A DNA stretch of 64,000 nucleotides, from contig NC_088325.1 of the NCBI RefSeq assembly GCF_910592395.1, positions 744,001-808,000 on the forward strand. The letters are read 5' to 3'. Numbering within the stretch: position 1 is the first letter of the stretch; every line of letters starts with the position of its first letter. The notes below the pieces were generated by a model. The model was not told the DNA's origin. It did no database searches and was given only the letters and a program-made list of their open reading frames with translations. Both the position numbers and the translations under genes were made by a program. This document shows positions 49,001 to 60,035 of the stretch, one piece after another. The stretch is from Lineus longissimus. Its lineage: Eukaryota; Nemertea; Pilidiophora; Heteronemertea; Lineidae.

Positions 49001-52000
49001 GTCTTTCTCCAGTAGATACACCTTCTTATTGAGCAAATCCATCTCTTTGTCTTTCTCTGAAACAGAAATAAGACATATTATCTTGTGGTTGTCGGGGAGA
49101 GCAGTGAAGTGTGTCATTGATGAAGACACTCAACTCTAAATCGTCTTGACCCAGTATGTTTGTGTGTGTCTGAACGGATGCTTGCGGGGAAGCATTTAGT
49201 TATGGAGCGGTTGATACAAATAGGACCTGGTTTCTGGCCCCAAAACCTCTGTTTTACCCAACAAAGCTTTCCTGATAAAAAGCAAGAACCATCCATATTA
49301 GCAGGAGAGAAATACACTCACGGTCATTTGTCGGCTTCAACTGCAATTCCTGCTTCATCTTTAATCTCTTGAACTGGTCATCTGATTCCTAAACACAAAA
49401 AGAGGTTACCTCGGTGTTCGTTTCTTGAAAAAAAACAACGGAACTCCGTCACTGCCAAAAATTCCTCTGTACATTTTTACAATGCAAGTTTTTGTCTCGA
49501 TGGGTTGTTAACCCATTCTGCCGGTGATATCTATTCAGTCATGACATTTTCACAGGAGAAGAAAGGATAAGTTCACTAACAGCAGCGAAACGCCTCGGTA
49601 TCTCGTGTGTTTGCAATGCGCTGGGTGCATTAGAGCATTGTCGTTCTCTGTTAGTGTACCTGGTGACGAGAAAAATGTTAGGTTGCGTGACGTATCCGAT
49701 CTGTACTTGAGATTAAAGCTTCAATTGGTCAAGATCTTCATTCTATTACTTTTGATATACATTTGTACGTGTACTTACTATAAGTCTCCTAGTAAACTTT
49801 TCCTTCATATCCTCATTTTCCTTCTTCAGTCTGTCAACCTCTGCCGTCAACTCCTTCTCCCTTTTGTCGGCAGCTTCGAGAATGCGATGCTTCTCCTTTT
49901 CCCAAAGCTGTACTGTCCCATCCCGCTGTAACCTACAACCAGAGAAAGATAAGTTACCCATGCAGTCCAGCCTCTGTCACGGGCCAAAATTAGACCACGC
50001 AGGCGTCCAGTCTATCTGCGGCCAGACAAATGACCCCACGCCAAGGTCCATGCAGTTTGCCGCAAGGGACAACTTTTGGCCATGCATGCCAGTCTGTGGC
50101 TAAACAAAATTACCAGTGCCGCAGTCCAGTCTGCGAAAAGCCAAGATTTGGCCATGCAAGAGACCAGATATGGAAATGTCAAGTTGTAGGGGTGATTTGC
50201 AAGTCGGAGAGCTTCTGTCACAGACGGCTCACGAAGGACGGTACTGACAGACTGTGGTGGCACAGCGACAACGAGATGTCACGGTGCAAGAGTGAGTTTC
50301 ACGAGAGATGTTGACTCGACTGTTCATGCAGGATACTGACACATCGTGGTAGCACCGCCGACATAGAAATGTCAAGCTGGCAGGAGTGAGTTTAGTGAGT
50401 TTAGTAACTGAGTGCTATTTTACACCTACTGGTTGATATCCTCCTGCTTTCCCTTGAGGTTCTTCTGCAGCTGAGTCATGGATGACTTGACCGCCAGCAG
50501 CTCCGCTTTTTCTTGGCTGTTCTTCCATTTCATCTCCATATTCTCCTCTTGGTAGCGGAGCAACTCAACTGCAGAACAAGTAAGGAAAAAGACATTATTC
50601 CCTCACCGAATTTGTCTACACCTGTTTCCTAAACAAAAAACCCACATTTTTGCGCTCATGTTTCGAAATTTTGTTGGAGCGGGCCCCCAGCCCCTCAATT
50701 CCAAGATTGCAGCTTCGGTCTTCGTTCTTTGTGGGGCTGCCCCCCCCCCTCCACTCCCCCTCCAAATTTCTCAGTGGATCCGCTACTGGATCAATAGTTT
50801 GCCCTGAACCTGCCCTCGCCGAGACACGCGGGTACAGCGAACCTCGGTTTGAAGTTTCGTTCAAAGAGCAGTGTGGACTACTAGAGATTTTAGTTGCCTG
50901 AAACCCAAACCTACTAACGTACTAACCTTGCAATACCTTGATCTCTTTCTTCTGGCTTGTTGCAACGTCGTAGTAACACTGAAAATATAGGTTAAAAGAA
51001 TGTATGCTTTCCCTAACCTCATGGGCATTGAACCTATGGGGCTGAAGTGTGTTCGGATATGCATAGGAACTCCAGAAATTGTGACGCAGGTGAAAAGCCT
51101 ATACAAGTACTTTGGCATGATAAGTTAATGGTCCGTGCTAAGCAAAAGCCTTTAGGTTTTCTTTGCTAATTATTGTTAGCAAGTATGCTATTTCCTGGAG
51201 CTAATTCCTACTTTCGTCAATCTTGAAAATGACTCCGGCAATTGTTTGGCTATCAGCTTTTCGTGTACAGTCGTGAGCAGAAAAATAGTAACCGACTCGA
51301 CGGGGCAAGGATTTATTTTCTGTTGATCCAAACACGCACGATCGATTACAGAGAAAAAGAATTCTGCGTCTTCTGCGGGAAAGTATCATGCTTGCACATT
51401 GCTCTACCTGAATTTGTGTTGTTAATTGTGATCTCGTCTTTTCAAGACTGTTGATCAAATCCATCATCAGTTTGACGAAGTCCTTCTCCTCCACGATGGT
51501 GAAGTCGCCATCCGCGTATCCGTAATAAGGCTCCTCGAGGAACTTGCTCCGAATGTTGGACCATCTTCTGATATCCTGACGAGTAGAGGAATGGGTGAGA
51601 TACTTGTAAGATTGTGTTTTCGGTTAAGCATACGTCTCCTTGTTTTGTATCTCTATGTTCTACTTCCAATAGTATCTGACATCGAATACATCCCCAACTT
51701 AATGAATTCAACGTACTATCTTTTTGTCAAACACACATCAAGACCACATTCTACTACATCAATATGAACACAACCCTCAGTCTGTTCATACCGCTTGCTA
51801 TGAATACGCCTGCTACCATGTACGAATCCTTGGCGATGGTCATCTCTCTTAACACGTACACTGCATGAAGACACCTCGTGCTCTAAAACAAGTCTAGCTA
51901 TGGACATATATCTTGCTCTGACCACTTCATACTCACCACATCGTTGAGCTTGTCCAGCATCTCCTTGTGCGTGTTTCGAGCACAGCCCTCATCATCAGCG

Positions 52001-55000
52001 ATCAAGTCAAACAAGATGGCGAAGAGGTCATCTACCGCATCCTGGACCTGACGGAGGTTGTCCCGGTCGAAGACCAGCGTGCTCATCTTATCAAGCCTCT
52101 GTAAGATAAATGGAAGACGAGTTTTGAAAGATAAATGGGAGACAATGTTTGTTGGACAAAACGGTCATCCAGAGACTGTGACGGATCCGGGAAAAGGGGG
52201 AGAGCTTGATGGTCAAGGTACATCTCTCGTTTGTATGTATTTCCCAAAGCGTAGATCCATTAAATTTCGGAATCCTCCGCGGTATATAAAGCTGTAAAAA
52301 AGATAGTACAAGCGTAAGTTTAGCTTGCAGTGTGGATGAGTCAATAAAGATAGAAGTCGGGGCTTTGATTAAAGTGAATAGAAAGATCTCGCACTCTTTC
52401 GAAAAACGCCGGTCTGTGGAGGGCTTTACGCACAGGTCCGACATCGTGTGAGAGATGAAATACACTTACCAAGACGGGCATGTAATGAAACTGAAGAGAC
52501 ATCTCTCAAAAATGAATTATCCAGAATTGAAATAGGCCTAACAAATGTATACGGCTATGCTACTTTGCTCAGCTGGCTTTCAGGCTTTGATCTGAACTGA
52601 AACGCCTCTTCAACTTCCGGACTCGATATCAACCCAAAGTAGTATACACATCGTCGCTGCTATGTATCCAACAAAAATAGCTAACAGGGCAAATTTGTAC
52701 AGTTAAAAGTACTGACGATACCCGAATTTATATTTGATGTAAACACGGAAGTTTGTACTAGTGAATAGACGTCCGTGCGTTGTCAATAACTAATTAGGGA
52801 AAAACTAACCAAAATATGGCCAAATTAATACATGTATTTGAATTCTTAGTTTACTTCGCGTCGCGTTTCGAAAATACATGAACAGCAACGGATACGTGTC
52901 ATAGGTTTTTCAAAGCAGATAAAAAAGCGACTTTCTGTGCTCACACGGGTCCTCCGTTATACTGGCGACCGGATATTTGAAATGGACTCGTCGTGGCCTT
53001 TGTCTAGGCATTTGCATAGGGGTATGAGGTACACAAACAAAGGCTCGAATTAGACCACCCCTACAAAACGGCTTTTGGCTCTGACCGTCCGAGGGTGTAC
53101 GCGCCGGGACTGGTGTGGTGCTTGTGTAGCGGTTACTTCACAGCGCACAGCTTTGAAAGAATAGTTTGGATTTCATTAGATATACTACACTTCATACTTT
53201 CAAAGGTCTTCTCAAGATGGTCGCCACTAGGGTTCAGTTGTCGGATAAACCTATCAGCATGGTTACCTTTCCTCAGAGGTAAAAGAAAATCACCTTTCTG
53301 ACTTTTTTATGGTGAAAACGAGAATAGGCGATATGAGATCTTATTTTAAATGACAGTAGTCCTAACTGTACATGTTATTCCAAGATTTTATTTTAAATGA
53401 CAGTAGTCCTAACTGTACATGTTATTCCAACATTTTGTCCGATAATAGGCATCTCTTCCCAAGATCACGGCATCAAATGAGTATTGATGTACCTTACCTT
53501 TGCCAAGCGCCGTTTGCGGATTCTCGTCGTAAAATTATCCAAAGCATCATCCACCGACATATTTAGTGAAACTTTGAACAGATCTTATAGTCTTAGGAAA
53601 GGTATATGAACTTGCTTATCTCTGTAAACTCTTTACACTTGGTACATGGTGTGTATGGTGTATCCATGAGCACAACTAGGCCTGATGTTCTGTCGTCGCG
53701 CTTCTAAGGGCCTAAATAGATACTGTCAATAAGAGTTTAAGCTAGACGAGGCCAGTCGAAAGCTCTGGTGTACCATGCACTATTGACCAATGTGCTGATG
53801 CACAGCGGCGTTGAATGGCTTAAACTCGTGCACACAGTTGTAAAAATAATATGACAGTTTAACCAATGACTGCACCGTATGGACTCAAATTATTTTGAGG
53901 AGTATGATTTGTTCGGTTAGCCAAATAGACCTAATTGACCGAAATCGGATTAAAGGATCCATGAATTTTTTTTTGTCATATTGGACTGGTATGACAAGAC
54001 TTAGAAGTGTGTTTAATGAATTGTACATTGACAATGACTTACTATTAACCCCCTAGGTTCTGTCACCGTGGTGACATAAAAATAGTTAACATTGATACGT
54101 TCACTTTAGGCGAAGGCTACTTACATTGACAACGTTGAGCTTAACCGGTTTGCTGGCCCCATCCTTGTATTCTATCAAATCTAACCGGAGAGATTTGGGG
54201 ATGGCAGGGTTGATGTCGTAAGACTCGACTATTGACATGACTCTAGTCTTGGAAGTCAACACAGATTAGGCTTTTTCCTTTGTGATATTTTGATAACTAA
54301 TTCTTATCAGAATCAGGTGGATGATGCAAAAGTGGCCATCTGAGCTGTGTCATATCCGAAGTTGTACAGATCCAACTCAAGGGGCGAACTTTATAAAGTT
54401 TGCATGCACTTTTCGTCGGAAGATTCAAAAACGTCCATGAAAGTTTGACAATAAAACTAAGCCTTCTCCTTGAAGTACATGTAATTTCAGAAACTATATC
54501 CCTTTTGTCATGGCTTGACAGTCATATTTATAACCGAATCGCTGGGCTGGGTTGTGCAAAACCACGTTAGCTTTACATGACTCGTAACTCTTAACTCTTA
54601 ACGTAAAAGTATAAATGGAATTACATGTAACTGAAAGAGATAACGTCCTTGAGGATAATTAACAAGCCGTTAAGGATAACGTTGCTTTTGTGCTTTTGAA
54701 CGACTTCGATTTTATCCTTGTAATGTAATTCCTCAGATGATTTTAACCAGATAATTCAACAAAACTGAATCGGGGTTCGTATCCGGTACGCATACAGAGT
54801 GAACGATGCCACATTCCCACACCCTTCCCGCAGAATTCAAACACTATCCTTGAATGATATTGACCTGGATTCCCGTCTGAAAAACCACAGCGAGTTTTCG
54901 ACTGAAAGTTTTGACGAGTGTGCAATTGAGGCAAGAAATGGTGCGGTTTCAAATGCAAAGTACACGCAGTTTGGCGCCAAATCAGCGCCCGATCAAGCGG

Positions 55001-58000
55001 TCAACCAGACTTTGTTACCAGTGTAATGGAAGAAACAAATAGCATGGCTTCTGGGACTATACGTAGCTAGCTACACACGTCCGAACAAGTCCGTACTGTC
55101 CACAATTTCATTAGCAAGAAAAACATATAAAATCCATAAAATCAATTAATATCGTCATTGATATTGTATTCGATAATTTCGTACTAACTAGAGTCAACAC
55201 CAGTGTACACATATGATGCATATGATTGCCTCATATTGGTCTTCTTTGCATGGAATCGACCACTCAAGTTGTGATTGTTTCGCTTCCAAAGAAAACACAG
55301 AAGATAAACAAATGTTTCGGAATGACCGAAACGGCCAAGGCATGAATGAATAATTGTTTTCCTTTCTATAAACAAATATGAAACAACGCAAGCATCAATA
55401 GGTGTATGCATGCATTGAATGTGTGAGATTACAGCGCGAGTGATTTTGTTTGTGTGCAGGTCTTAACAATTAAGAAATCATTCATATGTTACAACATACA
55501 AATGTATCATAGTCTTGGTTAATATTAACATAAGGGACCGTCCTCAAAGTACGGACGCACGTGAAAGGGGGAGGGGTCAACAACTGAGAGTACAGGGTGC
55601 GTACGGGAAGGGCAAAGGTTTGCGTACGTTTACACCCAAAACATCTTCTTTTGTCAGTTTCTGATAAAGAAATCAATGTAACACATTGAGGAGAACGCCG
55701 GCTACTAACAACTAAAAATTAGTCCTGGGGCCGAGAGGGACCCTGTGCGCAAGCAGATGCCCCCTCTTCATGCTTCCCGAAATTGGTGGCTTGCATTGGA
55801 ACTAACTTTTTCCCCCTTGTCCGTCATTAAAGGCATTCAAGTGTGTTGGTCAACCATGACTATCTCCTTTGTCCCTCCACCATAAGGCCTAGTTTCCCCT
55901 TATGACATCACTATTTCGGACACTCAGCGTCCCATTTCTGGAAAGGTGTATATTTGACTCTTGATCCAGGTGGGGACCTGGAAATCTCAGTATTCCTGAA
56001 TAAAAAAATGTCTCTCCGACCGGATTCGAACCAGTGACCTAAGGATGGCCAGCTTTACCCACTACAGTCCTCCGCTCTACCAACTGAGCTACAGAGAGAT
56101 CGATGAAAGTCAACCTAGCGGAAATGTCTAACCATTGATTAATCATGTCGAACAGACACCAGAAACACTGAACTGAAACATTGAAACACTGAACTATTGT
56201 ATTGAAACACTGAACAAAACACCGTTACGCCGGACCGGTGCTACCGGGTGATGTAGTTTTGAACGAACCACTGGAAAGCCCTTTACAAGCATTTAAAGGA
56301 GGAATTCGAATGGATCTCTGACGCCTAGGAATGACCATTGAGGCATTTTTCAAGGAAAAACGCCAAAGAACATTTTGCTGTTTTTCTTTACCAACCTTGT
56401 TTACAAGAGCTCCGTTATAGGAATCTGAGAAGTCCAAACCGTCTATGCTGAGCACAGGCATGGTGTAATCATTCGAACAGCCCTCCTATGAAACACGTCA
56501 TGGCCACAGCACATCCGGGTACTAAGGTATGAGAGTCCACTATCCCTTTAAAAATCTATGGAATTTTGTACTCCCAATAATGTTTGATGTTCAGTTAGTA
56601 CCTCAGTTGCAGTGTCAAAATGGTTAACAGACAGCTGGCTGGGTTTTTCACAATTTTAATGAGACACTGAGGCAATTAAGAAAACTTTGCCCTTTCTCTT
56701 CAAGAAATCATTTGTTATTGATTTATATATACAAATTCAATAACTGCTTATGTATTTTATGGATATTTTCTGTGTGCAGATTAAGGCGATAAGCATTTGT
56801 TTATGTTTTGCGATAGTAACGGCACTGCGGGTTCCTCCAATTTGTTATTCCTTATTTTATTTTTATTTAACGGAATCATGGGAAGCATGACCAGTCAGGC
56901 TCGGACCCCTATCGGCGAGATTTGACCCAATCAAGCTATCGCTCTCCGATTTGACTGTTCCACTCTCGACTCGTCTCGGCGCAGCTAAATCAGCGGGAAT
57001 GACGAAAATAGCTTAAAGGGGGACTATGGACAGGAGCAGGGGGTTTAAAATGGCGATCTTCAAGTGACTAATATGCCAGGTAAGGGCACTGCCGGGGTCA
57101 TGTTTGATTCACCACTACACATATTCCTTGCACAAGCGTGAAAAGTTTCGACGTACTGTGAGATTTGAGGGACGCCTGATGGCGACTTCGTGTAGTTTTA
57201 AACTCCTTTCGCGAAAATAAAAAATCGCCAAAATCTTTATAACTTTAAAAAACTTGTTTTGAAATGTCGAGATTTAAACGGGTTGGCTCGAACTAGACTT
57301 TATGACGATCCTGAGATCCCGGCTTTTTTCACTCCTTCGTCATGTATAACATCGAAAAGCGGAGTAAGCTTATATTAAAAACCACTGGCTATGCCTGGAT
57401 GCCTTCGTGACTGCGTTGTTGCAGACACGTCTATCTGCGAGATGGTGTGACTGCCCCAGAGCATGGCGAATCGAGTAAAATAGCTTACTTTGAGAGACGA
57501 ATGAGGTTGACTTACCAGTATCGCTGGGGTTGGTATCAGCTCCTCGTCAACAGCATCGTCACTAGACTCTTCAACATAAACAACCTCCATGTTGAATTTC
57601 TATCAAAATCAGGGTGCGCACAATCCAGAGTGTCTTGAGTCCAAAAAAAGTGAATTGCAATTGCCAATGGACATTCTCGAGGTTTCGAGGTTGGAGCTAG
57701 ACTCCTGCGCAGACCCAGGACTTGATTTATTGATGACGTCGTTCCGTGTCGGCAACTCGGGCCGCCATTTAGGACAAACTACTGTACAAATCGTGAATTA
57801 GATCACAGGTGCTTCAAGATGCCGAACTGATTCCCCCCTCCCCTAAAAATAGACATACATGTATATCACTCTTTTATATCATGTGTGCTAATGACGTTTC
57901 TGTGGGGACTGATCGATTCCTCATTTGGTTGGTATCTCCCGTGAGCACATGAAAAATGGCAATCTGTGTCGCCGGCAGAGACAAAATTCTTCAATCAGTT

Positions 58001-58525
58001 TGGAGATTGGGTTGAGGCCTACTTAGCATTTGCGGTGCATATTATAAACGCTTCGTATCGATAATTGTATTGCTGAAATCTTGTATATTTCTTTGTTGAT
58101 TTTCCAAAGCATATACTTAACAACTTAAAATGGCTTGATTGGCTTAACGGAAATTTCAAAAGATTTTTTCTTTTAAGATCTGGGTATCAAAGGTTTTGAA
58201 TTCTTGGCGGTTTTTAGGTTTGAACATTAGACTTAGGCGATTATCTGGTCGTTCATCGCGTCTTAAATTTGGGCCTGAGCCTAATTTGCAAACATGCTGC
58301 GCATGTGAATTCCCAACACTATAGTATGGCAATCTCGCTTGACAATCTATACAGATATTTCCTTGGGTGAAGACCCACGGTTAGCAGGGAACCTACCAGT
58401 ACAGGGACCTTCGCTTCCTTATCACCACCCGTAGTTCCCTTGACTCTTGACTCTTCAAAATACTTGTCCAAATTCCGTGAGTTCAACGCTTCAAATATTT
58501 TCAAATCTTCATGTTTCGGCTCCAT
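43015..58525 (-). CDS. Coiled-coil protein with two C-terminal EF-hands and a CAAX box
   Basis: Seventeen minus-strand exons join in frame: 58397-58525, 57516-57599, 56396-56485, 54125-54247, 51937-52098, 51408-51575, 50927-50978, 50430-50568, 49779-49932, 49322-49388, 48921-49056, 48329-48565, 47801-47991, 46502-46587, 43892-44017, 43397-43487 and 43015-43091. They total 2112 bases, 703 residues. All have GT-AG sites and matching phases. The N-terminus is acidic (EESSDDAVDEEL). Residues about 150-260 are predicted helical, and about 260-435 form coiled coil rich in Glu/Lys (for example EKELTAEVDRLKKENEDMKE). EF-hand loops DANGDYALDLTE (618-629) and DIDGSDTIDFYE (655-666) have all five ligand positions filled by usual residues. 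The protein ends RTCAIQ, a CaaX motif suited to farnesylation. Domain order suggests a calcium-responsive, membrane-tethered scaffold, which is inference. I do not recognise the family. A tRNA gene and several repeats lie in its introns. Confidence 0.88.
45080..45285. repeat. Array of G-tract/C-tract hairpin units in an EF-hand gene intron
   Basis: Three related units of about 34-40 bases (from about 45080, 45151 and 45208) each read as a G5-8 run, a 2-5 base turn, a C5-6 run, AAC or AAAC, and another C6-8 run. A final G12 run lies at about 45273. Each unit can fold into a GC hairpin, and the array could form quadruplex or i-motif structures. The spacers between units differ, so the units look like independent copies of a short motif or remnants of a structured element. 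Confidence 0.7.
47735..47753. repeat. Short perfect inverted repeat in an intron
   Basis: CCATTAGCT, one A, then its exact reverse complement AGCTAATGG. It may be chance at this length. Confidence 0.5.
49957..50400 (+). repeat. Two degenerate minisatellites in one EF-hand gene intron
   Basis: From about 49957 to 50175 units of about 35-45 bases repeat the words CATGCAGTCCAG, GGCCA and CTGCGG in diverged form. From about 50171 to 50400 a second repeat of about 95-100 bases recurs three times, marked by GAAATGTCAAG or GAGATGTCACG followed by AGGAGTGAGTTT. Both lie between the exons at 49779-49932 and 50430-50568. They create short open frames that are not genes. Confidence 0.6.
53341..53430 (+). 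repeat. Exact tandem duplication, 47-base period
   Basis: The 43-base segment starting TTATTTTAAATGACAGTAGT at 53341 recurs at 53388 without a difference. Exactness implies a recent event. It lies in an intron about 70 bases from the alternative first exon at 53498-53560, on its downstream side. Confidence 0.9.
53498..53560 (-). CDS. Alternative first coding exon of the EF-hand/coiled-coil gene
   Basis: This 63-base segment starts with ATG, encodes MSVDDALDNFTTRIRKRRLAK, and ends at a good donor (AAG|GTAAGG) in phase 0, the phase needed by the exon at 51937-52098. It has no upstream acceptor in the phase required by the preceding exon (54125-54247), which also ends in phase 0 and can splice directly to 52098. 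The simplest reading is an internal promoter giving a short form of 582 residues. That form lacks the acidic first 142 residues and gains a basic N-terminus. The alternative is a missed exon between 53561 and 54124. Confidence 0.6.
56002..56008 (-). terminator. Pol III terminator of tRNA-Tyr
   Basis: Seven T on the minus strand begin three bases after the tRNA's 3' end, the usual RNA polymerase III stop signal. Confidence 0.85.
56011..56098 (-). tRNA. tRNA-Tyr (anticodon GTA) with 15-base intron
   Basis: The minus strand folds into a complete cloverleaf. The acceptor stem is CTCTCTG with CGGAGAG and discriminator A. The D arm contains the A box. The anticodon stem is GAGGA with TCCTT, and the T arm carries a perfect B box (GGTTCGAATCC). 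The anticodon GTA is at 56065-56063. A 15-base intron (56061-56047) follows one base after the anticodon, the canonical position, and eukaryotic nuclear tRNA-Tyr genes normally carry an intron. The mature tRNA is 73 bases. It lies in the intron between exons 3 and 4 of the EF-hand gene, on the same strand. Confidence 0.97.
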
Positions 58526-60035
58526 TTTGAATGAAAAAGAAAATATGTTTCGAATTTCTTGGGAAAAGTGCTTCGTATGAACAGTGTCGACAATAAAATT
58601 ATGTTTTCATTGATAAGTCCTTCTATTTTAAAATTTCGTCGTTGTCACTCGCCCAAACAGTATGTAAGACGTCTTCCGATTTGTCAATGCAAAGCAGCTA
58701 AACCAATGACAGCCAATAAAACAGCTCGTTTTAGTTTGAACAGTAATGGCGGACGCCTTCGTAATAATAATCCCATCATCGACTTAATTAGATTAAGATT
58801 GTGGCTTAAGCCTTGGTCATAGATAGGGCATACTGACATATTCAGATTGTCAAGTCAGTTGTTAGTTTTTAATAAGGAGATAAGACGCAGGAGAGACTTA
58901 TCAAGCCAAGCACTTATGACACTATACTGAGCATTAGTTTCAAATCAAAGACTCAGCCACAATCCCTTTGCACTTGAGGGAGTCGTAAATGGTTAACGTA
59001 TTTAGTTGGTCCTCTCCGTGCCCAGGAGACACACAAGTCTTCAATTAGTCTCCACCCTTTAAGATCGGTAGCCTGTGTATATATTTCCCCACGTCAGACC
59101 AAACTGTTTGACAGGATGAAAGGTGAAAAAACTTTGCTATCAACTGCAAGATTAACATTGTCCTTGTTCAGGATTGCAAAATTATTCCTAGACAAGAAAA
59201 AGACAAGCATTGCAAAGATTTGATCGATTATTGCACCACTCTAAAATACGCCTTACACCAAAATTTGACACTTCTGTGGTGCGTTTTTCGTTGCAACTGC
59301 TTCTCTGCTACTGGTAACATTATTCCACTTCTCATGACAAGCAGGATCTGAGATCAGCAACTCTCTTGGCCTGAAGCCATCTGAGGCAATCCGTCTGCAA
59401 CTAGTCGCAACCCGCGGCCCAAACCTGCCTTTTTGGAGGCTGGTTTAGGTCTAACAAGTCTGAAGAGGTAAAGTGCAAGACCTGCCAAAATGCCGGATTT
59501 GCTGCCAGAAATGTTCGACAGTCACATAGAGCTATACGGTATTCGGTGCACGTTACGTAGGGCACGGGTATAGTGGAAATCTAAGGTTGTGTCAATTACC
59601 GGATCACATAGGACTGAACTATTCCGAGGGCACGAATAGTCCGAATCGTGCAAGTTCGTATACCGAATACCGTATCGAGTAGTTCTATGTCATCCGAGCC
59701 TATTGTGAACTGCAGTTAATTTATCATGTCATGGTTGATTATGACATGGTGAATGACATCATGCACAGCACAATACACAATATCATACCACAGCCTGTCT
59801 GCAGTTGGTCATAAATGTAGGCCACGCATGGAACTCACTATCATGCCGTGCATTCTTTGAGCATGAGCTGGGCCTGAATCAGGACACTAGGATCGGTGAG
59901 CAGAGAGCCGCGGAGGACTCGTTTCGCCACGCATTGTAGAGAGCAGGCTAGGGACGCCCTGTTTTTTTCAATTTCGCCGAATTCCAAACATTCAAACGTT
60001 GAGATTTTGAGCGTGGATACAGCATTCTTTTGACA
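58526..60035. other. Intergenic DNA between divergent EF-hand and epimerase genes
   Basis: The two flanking genes point away from each other, so both promoters should lie here. A GTAATGGCGGACG motif near 58745 resembles a YY1 site and could belong to the EF-hand gene's promoter. No TATA box is convincing. The only other structure is the fold-back element at 59521-59692. Confidence 0.5.
59521..59692. repeat. Fold-back element upstream of the epimerase gene
   Basis: Terminal arms share CACATAGAGCTA-TACGGTATTCGG (left) with the reverse complement of the right end, interrupted by a 4-5 base indel. An inner inverted pair is formed by GGGCACGGGTATAGTGG and GAACTATTCCGAGGGCACGA-type sequence. No coding capacity. 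Probably a non-autonomous element. Confidence 0.7.

Noticed and set aside
53561-54124. Hidden exon linking 54125 to 53560
   Set aside because: I searched the minus strand for a phase 0-to-1 exon with usable sites and found none convincing, so an alternative first exon is preferred, though not proven.
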